Origin: Liopterus haemorrhoidalis
Lineage: Eukaryota > Arthropoda > Insecta > Coleoptera > Dytiscidae
NCBI GenBank assembly: GCA_963971575.1
Contig: OZ020611.1
Coordinates: forward strand, 27,449,279 to 27,513,278
DNA length: 64,000 nucleotides
Reading direction: 5' to 3'
Made by a program: the position numbers and the translations under genes. Shown piece by piece: positions 44,780-56,390 of this stretch; the stretch's first letter is position 1, and the number at the start of each line of letters is the position of its first letter. The notes beneath the pieces were generated by a model, which did no database searches, was not told the origin of the DNA, and worked only from the letters and a program-made list of their open reading frames with translations.

Positions 44780-45065
44780 CTCTGCAAAATAGATATCTCA
44801 GCGATGGTTTCCTCGTTCGATGTGAACTTTTTTCCAGCTAGCTATTTCTTCATGTTTAGAAAGAGAAATAAGTGGCAGGGGACAAATCTGGAGAATAGTG
44901 TGGATGAGGGAGTAGTTCGTAGAGCAATTCAACCAAATTGGCCGTTGGAAATGTGGACAAGTGAGCTGATGCATTATCATGGTGGAATAGAACTTTTTTC
45001 TTTGCCAAATGAGGCCGCTTTTCTATCAATTCAGCGTGTAATCGATCCAATAAAGCGGCATAATA
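44780..45065 (-). pseudogene. mariner transposase fragment
   Basis: The minus strand encodes LDRLHAELIEKRPHLAKKKV, then LFHHDNASAH (second catalytic Asp), ELLYELLPHPHYSPDLSP (third Asp region, with the expected D replaced: SPATY) and a final LAGKKFTSNEE. The frame runs from about 45065 to 44780 with one stop. No terminal repeats were found, so only the central part of an old copy remains. It differs from the other mariners in the window. Confidence 0.75.
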
Positions 45066-45514
45066 TTATCTTTTTACCTAGCATAGGGAAACGGATATAA
45101 GTTAAAGAATAAAAAACAATGTAAAATTTACAATACCTTAGTTAATAGTCACGATATAAAATAACGATGTAAATTTAATTAATATATACGATAAAATTTA
45201 TTAAAAATATTTTAATTCCGAAAAATAAATGATTGCTGCAAAATCAAAACAAACAAATTATTTCAGTGAGGAGTTAAATATGTTAGCTTCGATTTTAGTT
45301 ATTTAATTTAAGAGAGTTTAATTTTTCAAAACAGTTTTATGTAGGGTTTTAACAATGTACGTAGGCTGCGTACGATCTGTCATCAACTGGTACGTGTAAC
45401 ACAAATGTATACACACCAACACTACTCATTCGGCAAAGAAGGTCAATTTTACTAAGTTTTACGACATGGCACGAAGCCTAACATTCCAACATACAAATAT
45501 ACATTCGCTTTATA

Positions 45515-46311
45515 TTAGGTCCTCAAGGATGAAATTTGTAAAAAAAAGGGCAAAGTTGGTTGATATCTTACAAATATAAAGAATTATTTTATTCATCAAA
45601 GTATGCACCCATATTGTCTACACTCTTTTGTCATTTAAGCGGCAGGTTGTTCAGGCCGGTAGTATGAAACCCTGGCGGACGAGACTCAATGAATTCCTGG
45701 AAGGCCAGTTTTACAGCATTGTCGGCATTAAACTATTTTCCTATTAAAAAGTTGTCAAAATTGCGGAAGAAGTGGTAGTCAGTGGGGGCGGTCTAGTGAG
45801 TATGGAGGATGATGAAGAAGTTCCAACTCCAATTCCTGTAGTTTGGCCACAGTCATTTGTGCAATGTGTGGTCTAGCGTTATCATGCAATAAGATAGGAG
45901 CGAAGTGTTGACCAATCTAGACTGTTTTTCTTTAAGTTTTTGCATCATTTCGTCCAATTGGTTGCAGTATATTTCTGCTGTGATCGATGAGCCAGGTTTT
46001 TTTTTGTTTGGTTTTTAAGTTACCTGTACGAAATTTGGCGAACCAATTTGATATTATCTGCTGTGTAGTAACACTAGAGCCAAATACACTATTAATGTTT
46101 CACGCGGTCTGCGATGCCTTAGTTCCACGTAAGAATTCATACTTTATAATAGTGCGAATTTCCGACCGTTCTATTTTCAATAAAATTAATTTAAAAAAAA
46201 GTTTTTGATATTTTTTAGTGCATACAATGATTTCTTAAAAAAAAAAAAACAGAACGGTAAAATATTAAGCCAATGTCAAATAATAAGCTGTTAAAGTTTG
46301 ACGACCTGATA
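45515..46311 (-). mobile_element. mariner relic, deleted and decayed
   Basis: The ends TTAGGTCCTCAA and (complemented) TATATCAGGTCGTCAAACTT are plausible imperfect terminal repeats about 800 bases apart. On the minus strand one reads LLHDNARPHIAQMTVAKLQE and ELLHHPPYS, then, after a frame break, TDYHFFRNFDNFLIGK and the C-terminal GFHTTGLNNLPLK. The 5' half of the transposase is mostly missing. Confidence 0.65.
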
Positions 46312-46488
46312 TATTAGAAAAATTTCATAACACCCTTAATACTGAATGACACACCAAGGTGTCGCGACACACTGTTTGGAAAATACTAATTTAAATAATT
46401 AACTAAACTAAGAAAAGTTATTTGTCAGAATATGTGACTCATTTTATATACAAACTTTATATTAACCTTCCTCAGCCTGAGTGTAATA
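46312..46488. other. Short spacer with hAT-like end
   Basis: A GGTGTCGCGACACACTG stretch near 46356 resembles the end of a hAT element; no partner was found. Confidence 0.35.
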
Positions 46489-46490
46489 TA

Positions 46491-47800
46491 CAAGGTGTCT
46501 CAAAAGAAATTTTATATTTATTTAGCTTACTGCGTGAACGCAACGTATCCTAGGGGCGTGGGGGTTATGTCAATCGGTAGCCTGGCTATTGGGAATCTAA
46601 TCGCTATGGAGCGTTTCTCGGGAGCAGACCACGCGTTAGGCGTGCGAGAGTTTTACAAAAACGGTGATTCGGCGACTGTAACGCGTAGAAAATTCTGCAG
46701 TATTCGAGGTTTTCGCCACTTAAATGATGCGCCAAGCATTCCTCTCATTCGACATTGGGTTAAAAAGTTTGAAGAGACTGGTACAACGCTGGATAAATCA
46801 AAATCCGGGCGACCTACGTCATCAAGAACGGTAGAAAACGTGGAGAATGTTAATCAGTCTGTTCGTGACAACCCGAACCTTTCAATTCGGAAGCACGCAA
46901 GTGCTTTAAATGTGCATAGATCATTATTACATCGCATTATGCACAAAGACCTAAAGCTGCATCCCTACAAAATTCAATTGGTGCAAGAATTAAAGCCCCA
47001 AGATGCCAGTCAGAGGCTTAATTTCGTAAATCAGGTGATTGAGCGATTTTCAACGTTTACCAACAGTTTTGTTTTCGGATGAAGCTCATTTTCATCTTAA
47101 TGGCCACGTAAATAAGCAGAACCTCCGCTACTGGAGTGCAACGAATCCGAAACGCAAACATCAGAAACCCCTACATTCGCTTAAAGTGACCGTATGGGCT
47201 GCGATGTCGGCGCGAGGAATTATCGGCCCTTACTTTTTTGAAGACGAAAGGGGGCGTGCAGTTACAGTGAATTCAGAGCGTTATGTGGAGATGTTAGGGA
47301 ACTTCTTGGTACCTGAACTGCAAAACTTTCCTGGCTATAACCAAAGAACATGGTTCCAACAGGACGGAGCAACTTCACACACGTCCAATATGTCTCTGCC
47401 ACGTGTTCGTGAAATTTTCTCAGGCAAATTGATCTCCCGGAGAGGTGACATAAATTGGCCTCCACGCAGTCCAGATTTAACCCCTATGGACTTTTTCCTA
47501 TGGGGTTATCTTAAATCTAAAGTTTACGCCAATAAACCGACTTCACTGGCGCATTTGAAAGAAAATATCCGTCACGAAATGGCAGCCATCCCTGAGTCCA
47601 CCTGCCGAGACGTCATAAGTAATTTTACTGTTCGATTAAATGAGTGCCGAGAACGCTAGGGTCTACATTTAGACGATATTATTTTTAAGAAATAAATCCC
47701 CAAAAAGTGTATTTTAATAATTAATAAACATTTTTTCTATATACGGCTTACTTTTTTTTAATCGATCCAGTAAATATAAAATTTCTTTTGAGACAACTTG
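46491..47800 (+). mobile_element. Tc1/mariner element with DD41D-type transposase, 1310 bp
   Basis: The inverted ends CAAGGTGTCTCAAAAGAAAT and (complemented) CAAGTTGTCTCAAAAGAAAT extend to about 31 bases with one mismatch and are flanked by TA (46489-46490, 47801-47802). One transposase gene fills it. Of all the elements here, this one looks closest to functional. Confidence 0.92.
46606..47659 (+). pseudogene. Tc1/mariner transposase, DD41D type, one frameshift
   Basis: The start MERFSGADHALGVREF at 46606 is chosen because upstream codons lie in the terminal repeat region. The N-terminal helix-turn-helix reads SIPLIRHWVKKFEETGTTLD, then a KSKSGRPTSSRTV linker and LSIRKHASALNVHRSLLHRI. The catalytic residues are Asp in LFSDEAHFHL, Asp in WFQQDGATSH and Asp in SPDLTPMDFFLWG, with 41 residues between the second and third, the spacing of the Visitor-like DD41D group. 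The only lesion I see is one extra base around 47060 (between STF and PTVLF). Without it the protein would be about 350 residues, the usual length. It cuts and pastes the element at TA. The C-terminal fragment at 8615-10120 belongs to a similar family. Confidence 0.9.
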
Positions 47801-47802
47801 TA

Positions 47803-48245
47803 TTACAGCAAGTGAGAAAGCTAGCTACACTACTGATACGAATTTATCTCACCTGGTATCGAACCAGCTTCCATTCTTTATCCTGTATTCAGCGAGAACT
47901 TTCCGGATAAGTTATAAATCTTTATTTGACTTTTCAATCATACTGTTTGTAACCTGAAGAAAACAAGTTTACAAGGAATTTATATTAAAAAATAAATGCA
48001 ATTGTTCCCAGAAAATTGATTTTTTTTAGAAAAAAAAAAAACTTTACATGTTAAATGAGATTTCCAAGAAACTATATAGTGTCACTTATGTGCCTATCTG
48101 TAAATATTGTGGTCAAACTGTTAGAGTAGGAGGTTGACCCTAGAACTTTGAAATATGGCAGCGTTATCCAAACTTTTTCTGTGAACCGGTATTTACTATA
48201 ATATTTTGGCGCGGCGAATCCTGATCATACAACAAAATATAATAT
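47803..48245. other. Unassigned DNA
   Basis: No feature I can support; an AACTTTTTCTGTGAACCGGT stretch near 48170 hints at another hAT MITE remnant. Confidence 0.35.
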
Positions 48246-48466
48246 TGTAACGTGTCGGGTTCTTCGAACAAAAACGCAGAATTTTTCAGAAGGTAAATTT
48301 ATTTACACTTAAAACATTACACTTATATTTTTGTAGTATACGGAATAGTAACAACACTTTTCGACCGGAGGCACAAACTGTCAGTATACTTGCCGGAACA
48401 AGAATTGATAACCAACTGACTATATAAAAACATCTCGTTACCAAGTAAACTCGGTTCGATTGTTAC
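48246..48466 (-). mobile_element. Solo LTR (TGT...ACA), about 221 bp
   Basis: On the minus strand it begins TGTAACAATCGAACCGAG and ends CCCGACACGTTACA. A TATA box (TTTTTATATAGTC) lies near the first third and an AATAAA signal near the last third, in the proper order for an LTR. No internal retroviral-type genes adjoin it, so it is a solo LTR. A 4-6 base target duplication is not evident, so the superfamily (perhaps Gypsy) is uncertain. Confidence 0.6.
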
Positions 48467-48724
48467 AATGTTTCAGGTTTTTCTAGGGACTTTTCGATAA
48501 GTAATAATAATATTAATTCCCCCAGTTAAGAAACGCCGCTTTAGACTATAGCCGAATTGATACCCGTTATTTTAACTCATAAAAGCCATCATAAAGACCA
48601 TTCCCATAGAAAAATCTATGAAAAAGCTACATCCGCAATCAAAACCAATAATAGTATAACAAGACTATGACCGGTTGAACTATTCCGATTCCCGAGAATG
48701 TACATTATTGACATTTTTGTCAGA
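48467..48724. other. Unassigned spacer
   Basis: No feature recognised. Confidence 0.45.
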
Positions 48725-48800
48725 TTTTTAGACCAACCGTGGGGACAAAAGTCAACCTGACTGATAGTGCCCAAAGAAGAAGAAGAAAGAGATTTTTAAA
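48725..48800 (+). repeat. RTE-like LINE 3' end with (GAA)n tail
   Basis: GGGACAAAAGTCAACCTGAC, then TGATAGTGCCCAAAGAAGAA and more GAA units. The same 3' end in minus orientation is at 33376-33665 and 56265-56390. It is severely 5'-truncated. Confidence 0.65.
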
Positions 48801-48949
48801 ATTAAATATTTTCTGGTTTATCCACATATTAATAGACTTCATTTCACTTCCCGCACAAAATAAAAAAAAAAAAAAAACAAATATGTTTTCGTTGAATTTA
48901 TATTTGTTAAAATGTATTCAAATAACACTGTTAATAATTTAAAAATTGA

Positions 48950-49965
48950 TGTGAAGTGTGAATTTTCACACATTTCAGGGTTTTGCAGGTATTTAGTAAG
49001 TGAATGATGATTATTTGGGATGCCAAAACAAATTTTATATTAAAATATTTTTTTTGTTAATTTTAATTCGCCTAATACCATTATTTAGGTTTTTAAATAT
49101 GTGCAGTATTTTTTTTTATATAGCAAGGTTCATTAAGGCTTTTAAAAATTGCGCCTATGGCTTCTATTGCTTGTTATAAGCTCCGCCCCTCTGATTTCGT
49201 GTACATTGAAACAGAATTAAATTATAATTTAAACAATTTCCACTGGTTATTAAATTTACGCTTTTAAAAATTAAATGCAACATTTGCCAAAATATAACTA
49301 GAAGTTTGAAAAAATAATTTAAACAATATAAAAATTAAAAACAAAAAAAAATATATTGTCTCTTCTCGCTGGGTTCGATCCCTTTCGATCGAGTTAGTTG
49401 GGTGAGAAGCCAGCGTTATAACCACTACACCAGTATACACCTTTCAGTGTAGCGTGTTACAAAGCTATAACTTGTGTACATTATTAGCAAAAAAACACAA
49501 AAATGCGTTATTCTCCGAAAACATAATCCGATCAAAAATTCCTGTTGTACTATTCCGGTTCACACCAATTTACATTACTTAGAATTTTTTCAGATTTTTA
49601 GTTTTAACCATCTGGGCTACAGGGTGTGGGACAAAAATTTTTTTGCACAATTTAGGCAAAAATCGCTTCAAAATAATTTATTTTGCAAAAATAAAAATTT
49701 GATCGTTAATCCACGTTCCAAGGGCTTTCATTTGATACCCTACTCAGAATTATAAAAAAAATATTTTGTTTTCGATGAGCACATATTTGTTTATATTGTT
49801 TTTTAGATGTTTTAGTATTTTTCCTATGTGCGGGTCAAAGAGTTGTATAAGCATGCCAAATTTCAACTCTCTAGGTTTAGCCGTTTGGCTACAATTTTTA
49901 CCGAACATACTGTATATGACGGTATAAGGGTTTTTTGGTCATACCTACAAAACCCTAAAAATGGA
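48950..49965 (-). mobile_element. HINE2 copy e, about 1.02 kb
   Basis: The minus-strand 5' end TTTTAGGGTTTTGTAGGTAT is at about 49963. The GTCT tract is almost lost (CATACTGTATATGACGG instead). The body, a tRNA-like module at about 49370-49450 (GGTGTAGTGGTTATAACGC), the subterminal TACCTGCAAAACCCT, and the hairpin with ATCAAT at 48950 follow. It shows that the microsatellite is dispensable in old copies. Confidence 0.7.
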
Positions 49966-50771
49966 AATAAACAATAATGATGGCGATGAGAACTTTATCG
50001 GGACACCACCAGATATTACGTCAGTTGCAATGGAGGCAACTGCCGAATTATTGCCTGCATAATCAAAGAAATTCTATGAAAAAGCGTTTACAGATTTCAG
50101 AAAATGGTACGATAAAGACCAAGATAAGAACCAGAACTACTCCTATTTCACCATTTTACTTGGAAATAAACCTTCAACTTCATAACAAGCATAAATTTTG
50201 AGTCAATTATTAGTGTAATTAGTAAAAAAACTAATTTGGAAAGTGAAGATCACTATATTAATGTTGTAAATTGTAGTAATATTTGTATTACAATAAATAA
50301 TAAATAATTATGGAATTTGTCTTTTTTACATCTGTCACTTTATTGAGGAAATAAAGTTCAAATAATTTCCCTAAGGAATAAAGTGACACTTTATATGTCA
50401 AAAACTAGGTGCATGAAGTCGGTTTTACACCTGGTCGGGAGAAAATTTTATCCTCAAATCTGGCACGAATCTATTCTGTTTCCATAGTTATTTTTAAGAA
50501 TAACTAAAGTAGAGCAACAGTGTCGCACTTGTAAGTTGGAACAAAAGGCATTAAAAATTGAATTGCTTTCCTACATAAATTTCGATACTTATTCTATAAC
50601 TTACGCAAAAATTGATTAAGAAGACGTAAAATTTTTGTTTTTACAAAGCAGTGTCGCATGAAGTTCAAGTAAATTATCTACTTCTGGTTCATTTAACGGT
50701 AATATTTCCTCATTTTCTATTCTGACAGTGAATGGTTACTCATTTTGTTGGCATGAATTTGGAAGAAAATA
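49966..50771. other. Unassigned AT-rich DNA
   Basis: A plus frame at 49977-50201 is arginine-, threonine- and glutamine-rich without a known motif. Nothing else is recognised. Confidence 0.4.
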
Positions 50772-50900
50772 CTATTTTTTTTTTTTTTTTTTAACCCTAA
50801 GATGTGACTTGGTGAAGAGGGACGCACTTTCTGCATCAGAAAGTGCGTCCAAAGCACGAAACCCATTATGAACAACCAGCAACAGCCAGTAACAGCAAGT
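50772..50900 (-). mobile_element. SINE-like retroelement with a perfect hairpin
   Basis: On the minus strand a hairpin of two perfect 14-base arms (GGACGCACTTTCTG / CAGAAAGTGCGTCC) with a 3-base loop lies at 50820-50850. It is followed by CCTCTTCACCAAGTCACATC and a poly(A) of about 20 bases (T-run 50774-50792). The poly(A) suggests retrotransposition; no tRNA, 5S or 7SL head was recognised. It could instead be a copied small RNA. Confidence 0.5.
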
Positions 50901-51369
50901 ACACACTGTACGCTGTAGGCTGGGTAGGCTGTACGCTGTACACTAGGTAGGTTCTGACGTCACACGTGGTTTTTGCGTGCTACATACATTTATGATCTTT
51001 TTAAGCCTTCAAATAAAAAATTTATGTTTATATGCAACAAGAGGAATGTAATAAAAAAAAAATAAATCATGCCTATCCCCTATTGTTGAACACTGAACAT
51101 TTGTTGAGTTCACGGTATTGAAATAAGGGAAATAAATAATTAACATGGTTAAATTATTGTTTAATAACGGATATCTATTGTTTAATATATATTTGATAAA
51201 CTAATTATGGAAACTTTTCGGCGTACAGGGTCGCATCATGTGCGCTGCACACGGACAACGTAACAAATGACAACACTTTTTTGTGTGTGTAGAAGTGTGT
51301 ACAACTTTACAAATAAGATTCTATATCTTAGTAGCTAACTGGAAATAACCCTAATATACCTGTGTAGAA
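50901..51369. other. Unassigned DNA with short repeats
   Basis: At about 50905-50945 GTACGCTGTA occurs twice, with related AGGCTG/GGTAGG repeats. The rest is featureless. Confidence 0.4.
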
Positions 51370-52850
51370 AAAACGAATCCATGTTTAGCTGTCTTTCTTG
51401 GTCTTAAAAAAGCTTTCGATGCAATAGATCACAACTTACTACTGAATAAATTAGAAAGATATGGGATAAGGGGGCATTGCTCTGAATTTATTTAAGAGTT
51501 ACCTGGAAGACAGGATACAGTATGTTGATTTTAAAGGCACGAGTAGCGTAAGAAATAAGGTCACCTGTGGAGTAATGCAGGGAACTTGTCTAGGACCAAT
51601 TCTTTTCATTATATACATAAATGACCTATTGCAACTGCGAATTTTTGGAGGAAACCTACTTTCCTATGCAGATGATACAGTGCTTTTTGTTGAGGGTAAA
51701 TCGTGGCTAGATATTGAAAATAGCACTACAAAGAACTTACAGTTAATGAAAAATTGGTTTGATACAAATTAGCTCTCAATTCATTTCTCAAAAACGCACT
51801 TTTTAACTTTTACTTCTTACAGTATTACTTAGCCGGATCTAAATTACCTCTAGTTTCACGAGATGGCTTGTAAAAGACATGATTGTTTATTTGATAAAAC
51901 TATAGAGAAAAAAAATTTAACAAAATATCTTGATTTATATATAGATCAACATTTAAGATGGAATGTACATATTGAAAACCTAGCAAACAATCTAAAAAAA
52001 TTAACTTTTATTTTTCGTAAATTGTCTCAAATACTTTCAGTTAGTAAACTAAAAGTTGTGTATTATGTGGGGCAGGTAAACAAATCATAATATTACAAAA
52101 GAGAATAATTAAAATAATTCATAAAAAAAAATAGAAGATACCCATCAAAAAATTTATTTCATAACTTCTCAATAAGTCACGTATCGCAAATATACGCATC
52201 AGCTATATTAAAATATTTGAAAATTAAAGACAACAGTTTATTACATTTTTCCGAACATACTTATAATACGCGAAGTCAAAATCAAGCACGGCCCAGCAAA
52301 TTAAATAAAGAACTGGGCAAGACAAGTTTCCTTTATTATAGCCATAAGGTGTATTATGAATTTAAAACATACACCAATAGCCAAGATATTTTGTTACACA
52401 ATAATATCTATAAAAAAATTATAAAACTCTTCGTAAAAAACCTTACGGAAGATAAATTACAAATCATATTTAAAAACTTTTACATATCGGATTGAAATAA
52501 TCAAACGTAAATTATAACAAATAGAAACCCCGATTATTGTGTTTTGTCCTTTCAGTTTTGTTCAAGTTTGCGCTCAGTTTTGTATAGTTTGGTATAATTA
52601 ATTGCATATGTATGTAAAATGTTTATAAATTTATTACTGTATATTATTATTATACTGTTGTAAGATATAGACCATTAAAGTGCATATATCAGAATGAAAC
52701 CACACACAGACCTCTACAGGCCTCAGTGGTTGTTTAGATTGCCTTGAAATGGCACTTTGTCTTTGTTTATATAATTATTGTTTAACTTATATATTATTTT
52801 ATGTGTAATAAGTTTATAAAAATGAAGATTATTATTATTATTGTTATTAT
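51370..52850 (+). pseudogene. LINE reverse transcriptase relic with (ATT)n tail
   Basis: The palm reads FLGLKKAFDAIDHNLL (51389), continues through frame changes to GVMQGTCLGPILFIIYINDL (51570-51630) and SYADDTVLFVEG (catalytic YADD, 51665-51676). Then come the thumb segment TKYLDLYIDQHLRWNVHIEN (51920-51980), KLKVVYYVG and the final piece, HTYNTRSQNQARPSKLNKEL with DILLHNNIYKKIIK. At least three stops or frameshifts are present and about 100 residues before the last piece are missing. The endonuclease and ORF1 are gone. The 3' end is an (ATT)n-like run at 52828-52848. It belongs to the jockey/CR1-type group. Confidence 0.8.
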
Positions 52851-53734
52851 ATACCAAAGAATAACGGACTCGGACCCAGACCCGAAAAATAAGCATGGAC
52901 CCGAATCGGACTAAAAAACCAGGTCTTCCCAAACCCCAGTGTATACTTTCCCTGAATTAATATTCATTTGAATAAAATACACTATTTAAATCAGTATAAA
53001 GACGTCATACGTGAAAGGATTACCAGATATGTGGGAGAAGCGTGTGTGTATTTTAGCTGGCGTATCAATAGGCACACATCATCACATCTTCATTGATTAA
53101 TAAAGGTCTTCAACCCTAATATGACATACATAACACTGATAAATTACCATTTGATTTTCCCCAGAGTCAAAATGGCGGAAAACTGATGATTACACTAATG
53201 ATAATGTTTATACTTAGCTTCGTTATTTATTAATACAGGAGGCAGGTACTTTTTTATGAAAAGAGATGGCGTTGAAAGATTCATTTGTGATTCTGTAATG
53301 TAATTGAGGTTATGTTTGCAAATTGTTCCTTTTGCTTAATTAATAGTTAGGTTAGGTTGAGTTAATGTAATTATACTTATTGAATTGGGGTTATAAGAAC
53401 AAAAATGAATATGGATTGTTTGAATTAACAATAGAGTAATCAACCTTTACGAATTAAAGAGGGTAGGGTTCAAGAGATAATGCAAATATTGTTGTAATTG
53501 AACTTTTTCAAGAGAATTACTGATTGTGTTTTACATCATTTGTCATAAACAAGTCAACAAACACTCGTAATACATTAGGAGTAAAAATTAATTCAATGCC
53601 CTTAGATAAGGCAATTATAACTCTGTTTTAAATTTAAATAATTTACCGCCGTTTTGGGATATTGAAGTACCAACCTTACCGTTTAAAAACACTATAGACC
53701 ATTTTAATCAAGTGACTTGCATTATTTACAAATT
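52851..53734. other. Unassigned AT-rich DNA
   Basis: A GACTCGGACCCAGACCCGA stretch near 52867 is unusual in composition but has no clear identity. Nothing else is seen. Confidence 0.4.
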
Positions 53735-55377
53735 GATGTGAAGTGTGATTTTTTACACACTTCAGGGTTTTGTATGTATTTAATAATTGTAAGAAGCCAA
53801 CATAATACTGGATGACTAGGAATCAAAATCAACAGTTTTTTGATAATCACTTTTATTCGTTATTTGAGAACTTAGAGCTTCTATTTATTTTTTTAAGCAA
53901 AATTTAAATAATTTGCTAAAAATCCCAGCGTTTTTTTTTTTTCTGCATTTGATTTGAATTGAAATCTTCATTAGATTAATAAAAAATATATTAATAAATG
54001 GCTTATTTTTTTTTTTTAATTTTAGAAACGTATTTCTCACTATTAACAATGTGTTTTTTTTTAAATTTATTTATACGTATTTCATTACTTTAAATGATTT
54101 ATTCCTCTTTGATACCTTAAAAACAAAAATCTAAAGTCATTCAAACAATAGGTTGAATCACAGCGTGTAATAGTATAATAAAATAACTGAACACACCAAT
54201 ACTATACTCTACAGCAGTGTTTCTCAACAGGTGGTCCTCGACCCACCATTGATCCCCAGAAAAAATTTAGTGGTCCGCGAAACTTTTTATATGTGTTTTT
54301 GGCATTTTTTTTATGTTTTATACACATTTTTTATGTAAATAATTTATATTTTCTTTATTTTCTGTAAACTCTCTGTAATTTTCTACAAATAAAATAAATG
54401 TATTTAGTAGCACATTAAATATATTTGTTTTCTTGCAAAAAATTAACTAACAAATATTATTAGTGGTCTGCGTTAGAAAATTATATATTATACTGGTCCG
54501 CGGTGCGTTTTTGGTTGAGAAACACTGCTCTACAGTATAGTGTGGTGTGCTGTTTTCTCTGTTCGCAACTGTTAAAATAAGTTAAAATAAAAATAATGTT
54601 TTATTTTTGTTTTAATATTTTTAATTAAAAAAAAAAAAAATACACGCACTATCTTAGCTATAAATACAAAAAATCCATAACATTGTTAGCCATAATTTAG
54701 CCATAAATTTAAAAAATAATTAATTTTGTCAAAACACAAAAACTGCAATATTCTTGAAAAACACAATCTGATCAAAAATTATTCTCGTACCTTTCGGGCT
54801 CTAATGAATGTACGTTAAAAACATGTTAAAAGAAAGGAAACGAATTAAAAAAAGCTACATCCCTTAATCTTCGTCTTAAGAGCTATCTTTTGATACCACA
54901 CAATAAATTTTAAAAAAATATTTTTTTTTCAACGACACAAAAAGTCGACATTTTTCGAGAATCTTATCTAATCGAAAATTCCTGTTGAACTATTCTGGAT
55001 CTCACCAATGTTCATAATGGATTTTTTTAAAAGATTTTTAGGTCAACCCCTCTGGGAAATAGGATTGGGGAAAATAGTTTTTTGACACATTTTTGGCAAA
55101 AAACCCATAAAAAAAAATGATTTTTCATAAATAAAAATTTGCATGTTTATCCACGCATTAAGAGATTTCATTTAATATACCACTCAAAATTTTAAAAAAA
55201 TATTAATTTTCTTATTAAATACATATTTGTTTATATTTATCTCGAGTTGTATAAGCATGCCAAATTTCAACTTTCTATGTTAAACCGTCTGGCTATAATT
55301 TCTATCGTTCATACAGACACATGATAGACGTTATAAGAGTTTTTTGGTGGTCATACCTATAACACCTAAAAATGGAC
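53735..55377 (-). mobile_element. HINE2 copy f, expanded and interrupted
   Basis: The 3' hairpin end (ATGTGAAGTGTG, then CACACTTCAGGGTTTTGTA) at 53738-53778 and the 5' end (GGTCATACCTATAACACCTA complemented, 55350-55372) mark the limits. Between them lie two diverged tandem bodies (54760-54960 and 54960-55310) and a hAT MITE at 54215-54527. The 5' region resembles the copy at 60975 more than the others, so this is a second subfamily. Confidence 0.55.
54215..54527. mobile_element. hAT-type MITE, 313 bp
   Basis: The perfect 14-base ends CAGTGTTTCTCAAC and GTTGAGAAACACTG are flanked by a perfect 8-base duplication, CTCTACAG (54207-54214, 54528-54535). GTGGTCC(T/G)CG motifs occur inside each end. 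It is non-coding, and its ends resemble the element at 8759-9978. Confidence 0.93.
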
Positions 55378-55385
55378 GTTATAAG

Positions 55386-56008
55386 CAGGGCCGGATTTTT
55401 CTATAGGCTAAGTAGGCTTAAGCCTAGGGCCTCCTAAATCAAGAGGGCCTCAATATTCAGAAAGATGCATAGGTACTAAAAATAAAAATAAAATATGCTA
55501 GAACACAAGAAAGACAGACCATACGAAGGGTTTTATAATTCACCCTGAATCTAGTTTTGCTCTTTATAGGTTAACTAAGGCAAAATACGTTTTTGAACAT
55601 GTTAATGGGTAGCAAAAAGACGATATCTCATTGGACCTAAGCGATATTGAGGAAACCGTAAAAAAAAAAACATTTCGCCCCTTTAGAAGAACTCCTTCAG
55701 TCTCATTCAGACCTCTACCAAATAATGCATAAAGAAAAAATACAGATGGCTTTACCTAACATAGAAGCAATCCTACGACTGCTTCTTAGTTTAATAGTCA
55801 CTAACTGCTTTGAAGTGAGGTCTTTTTTAAAACTTAACAGAATTAAAAATGAATTAAGGAGCATAATGTCTCAATACAGGTTATCCGCACGGAACATTCT
55901 GAGCATTGAGAGTGATAAGCTTAGAAATATTAAAAAAGGAGGTGGTCTATTGAAGGGGCCTAAAAATTTGAGTAGCCTAGGGCCTCGCATTATGTAAATT
56001 CGGCCCTG
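55386..56008 (+). mobile_element. hAT element deletion derivative, 623 bp
   Basis: The ends CAGGGCCGGATTT and (complemented) CAGGGCCGAATTT are flanked by the perfect 8-base duplication GTTATAAG (55378-55385, 56009-56016). It lies directly beyond the end of HINE2 copy f. Only the last part of a transposase remains. Confidence 0.92.
55725..55997 (+). pseudogene. hAT transposase dimerisation domain (ZMYM1-like)
   Basis: The frame encodes MALPNIEAILRLLLSLIVTN, then CFEVRSFLKLNRIKNELRSI and MSQYRLSARNILSIE, the C-terminal dimerisation region of hAT transposases of the type annotated as zinc finger MYM-type protein 1. The usual AERSFSKL motif reads FEVRSFLKL here, so residues have drifted. The catalytic domain is deleted. 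Codons after about 55930 run into the terminal region. Confidence 0.8.
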
Positions 56009-56264
56009 GTTATAAGATACAAAAATCCATTATACGAACGAGAGAGATAGGCCTTTAATGTTTTATATGAATTTTGTGAGTTAGTTATTAATATTTAGTG
56101 AACTATATTGCTATATTGTGATTTTATATTTATTATATTCAGTGATACTAATTTACAAAATTTTTGTTTTGATTTAACTATGTTCAACGTGAACGTGTAT
56201 GAATTTTTCATAGACAAATTACTGCGGAAAAGATTTCTAGGTACTGTCTAACATTGATAAAAAT

Positions 56265-56390
56265 CTTCTTCATCTTCTTCTTCTTCTTTTTTGGCACTAT
56301 CAGTTAGGTTGACTTTTGGCCTCACTCACATAAGTCCTCCATCTTGATCTATTCTTTGTCAGGTCTTGCCAAGTACCCTGTATACCTCTT
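56265..56390 (-). repeat. RTE-like LINE 3' end with (GAA)n tail
   Basis: The CTTCTTCTTCTTCT run at 56265-56290 (the tail on the minus strand) is followed by GGCACTATCAGTTAGGTTGA and CTTTTGGCCTCACTCACATA. It is the same 3' end as at 33376 and 48725, kept for about 100 bases. Confidence 0.65.
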
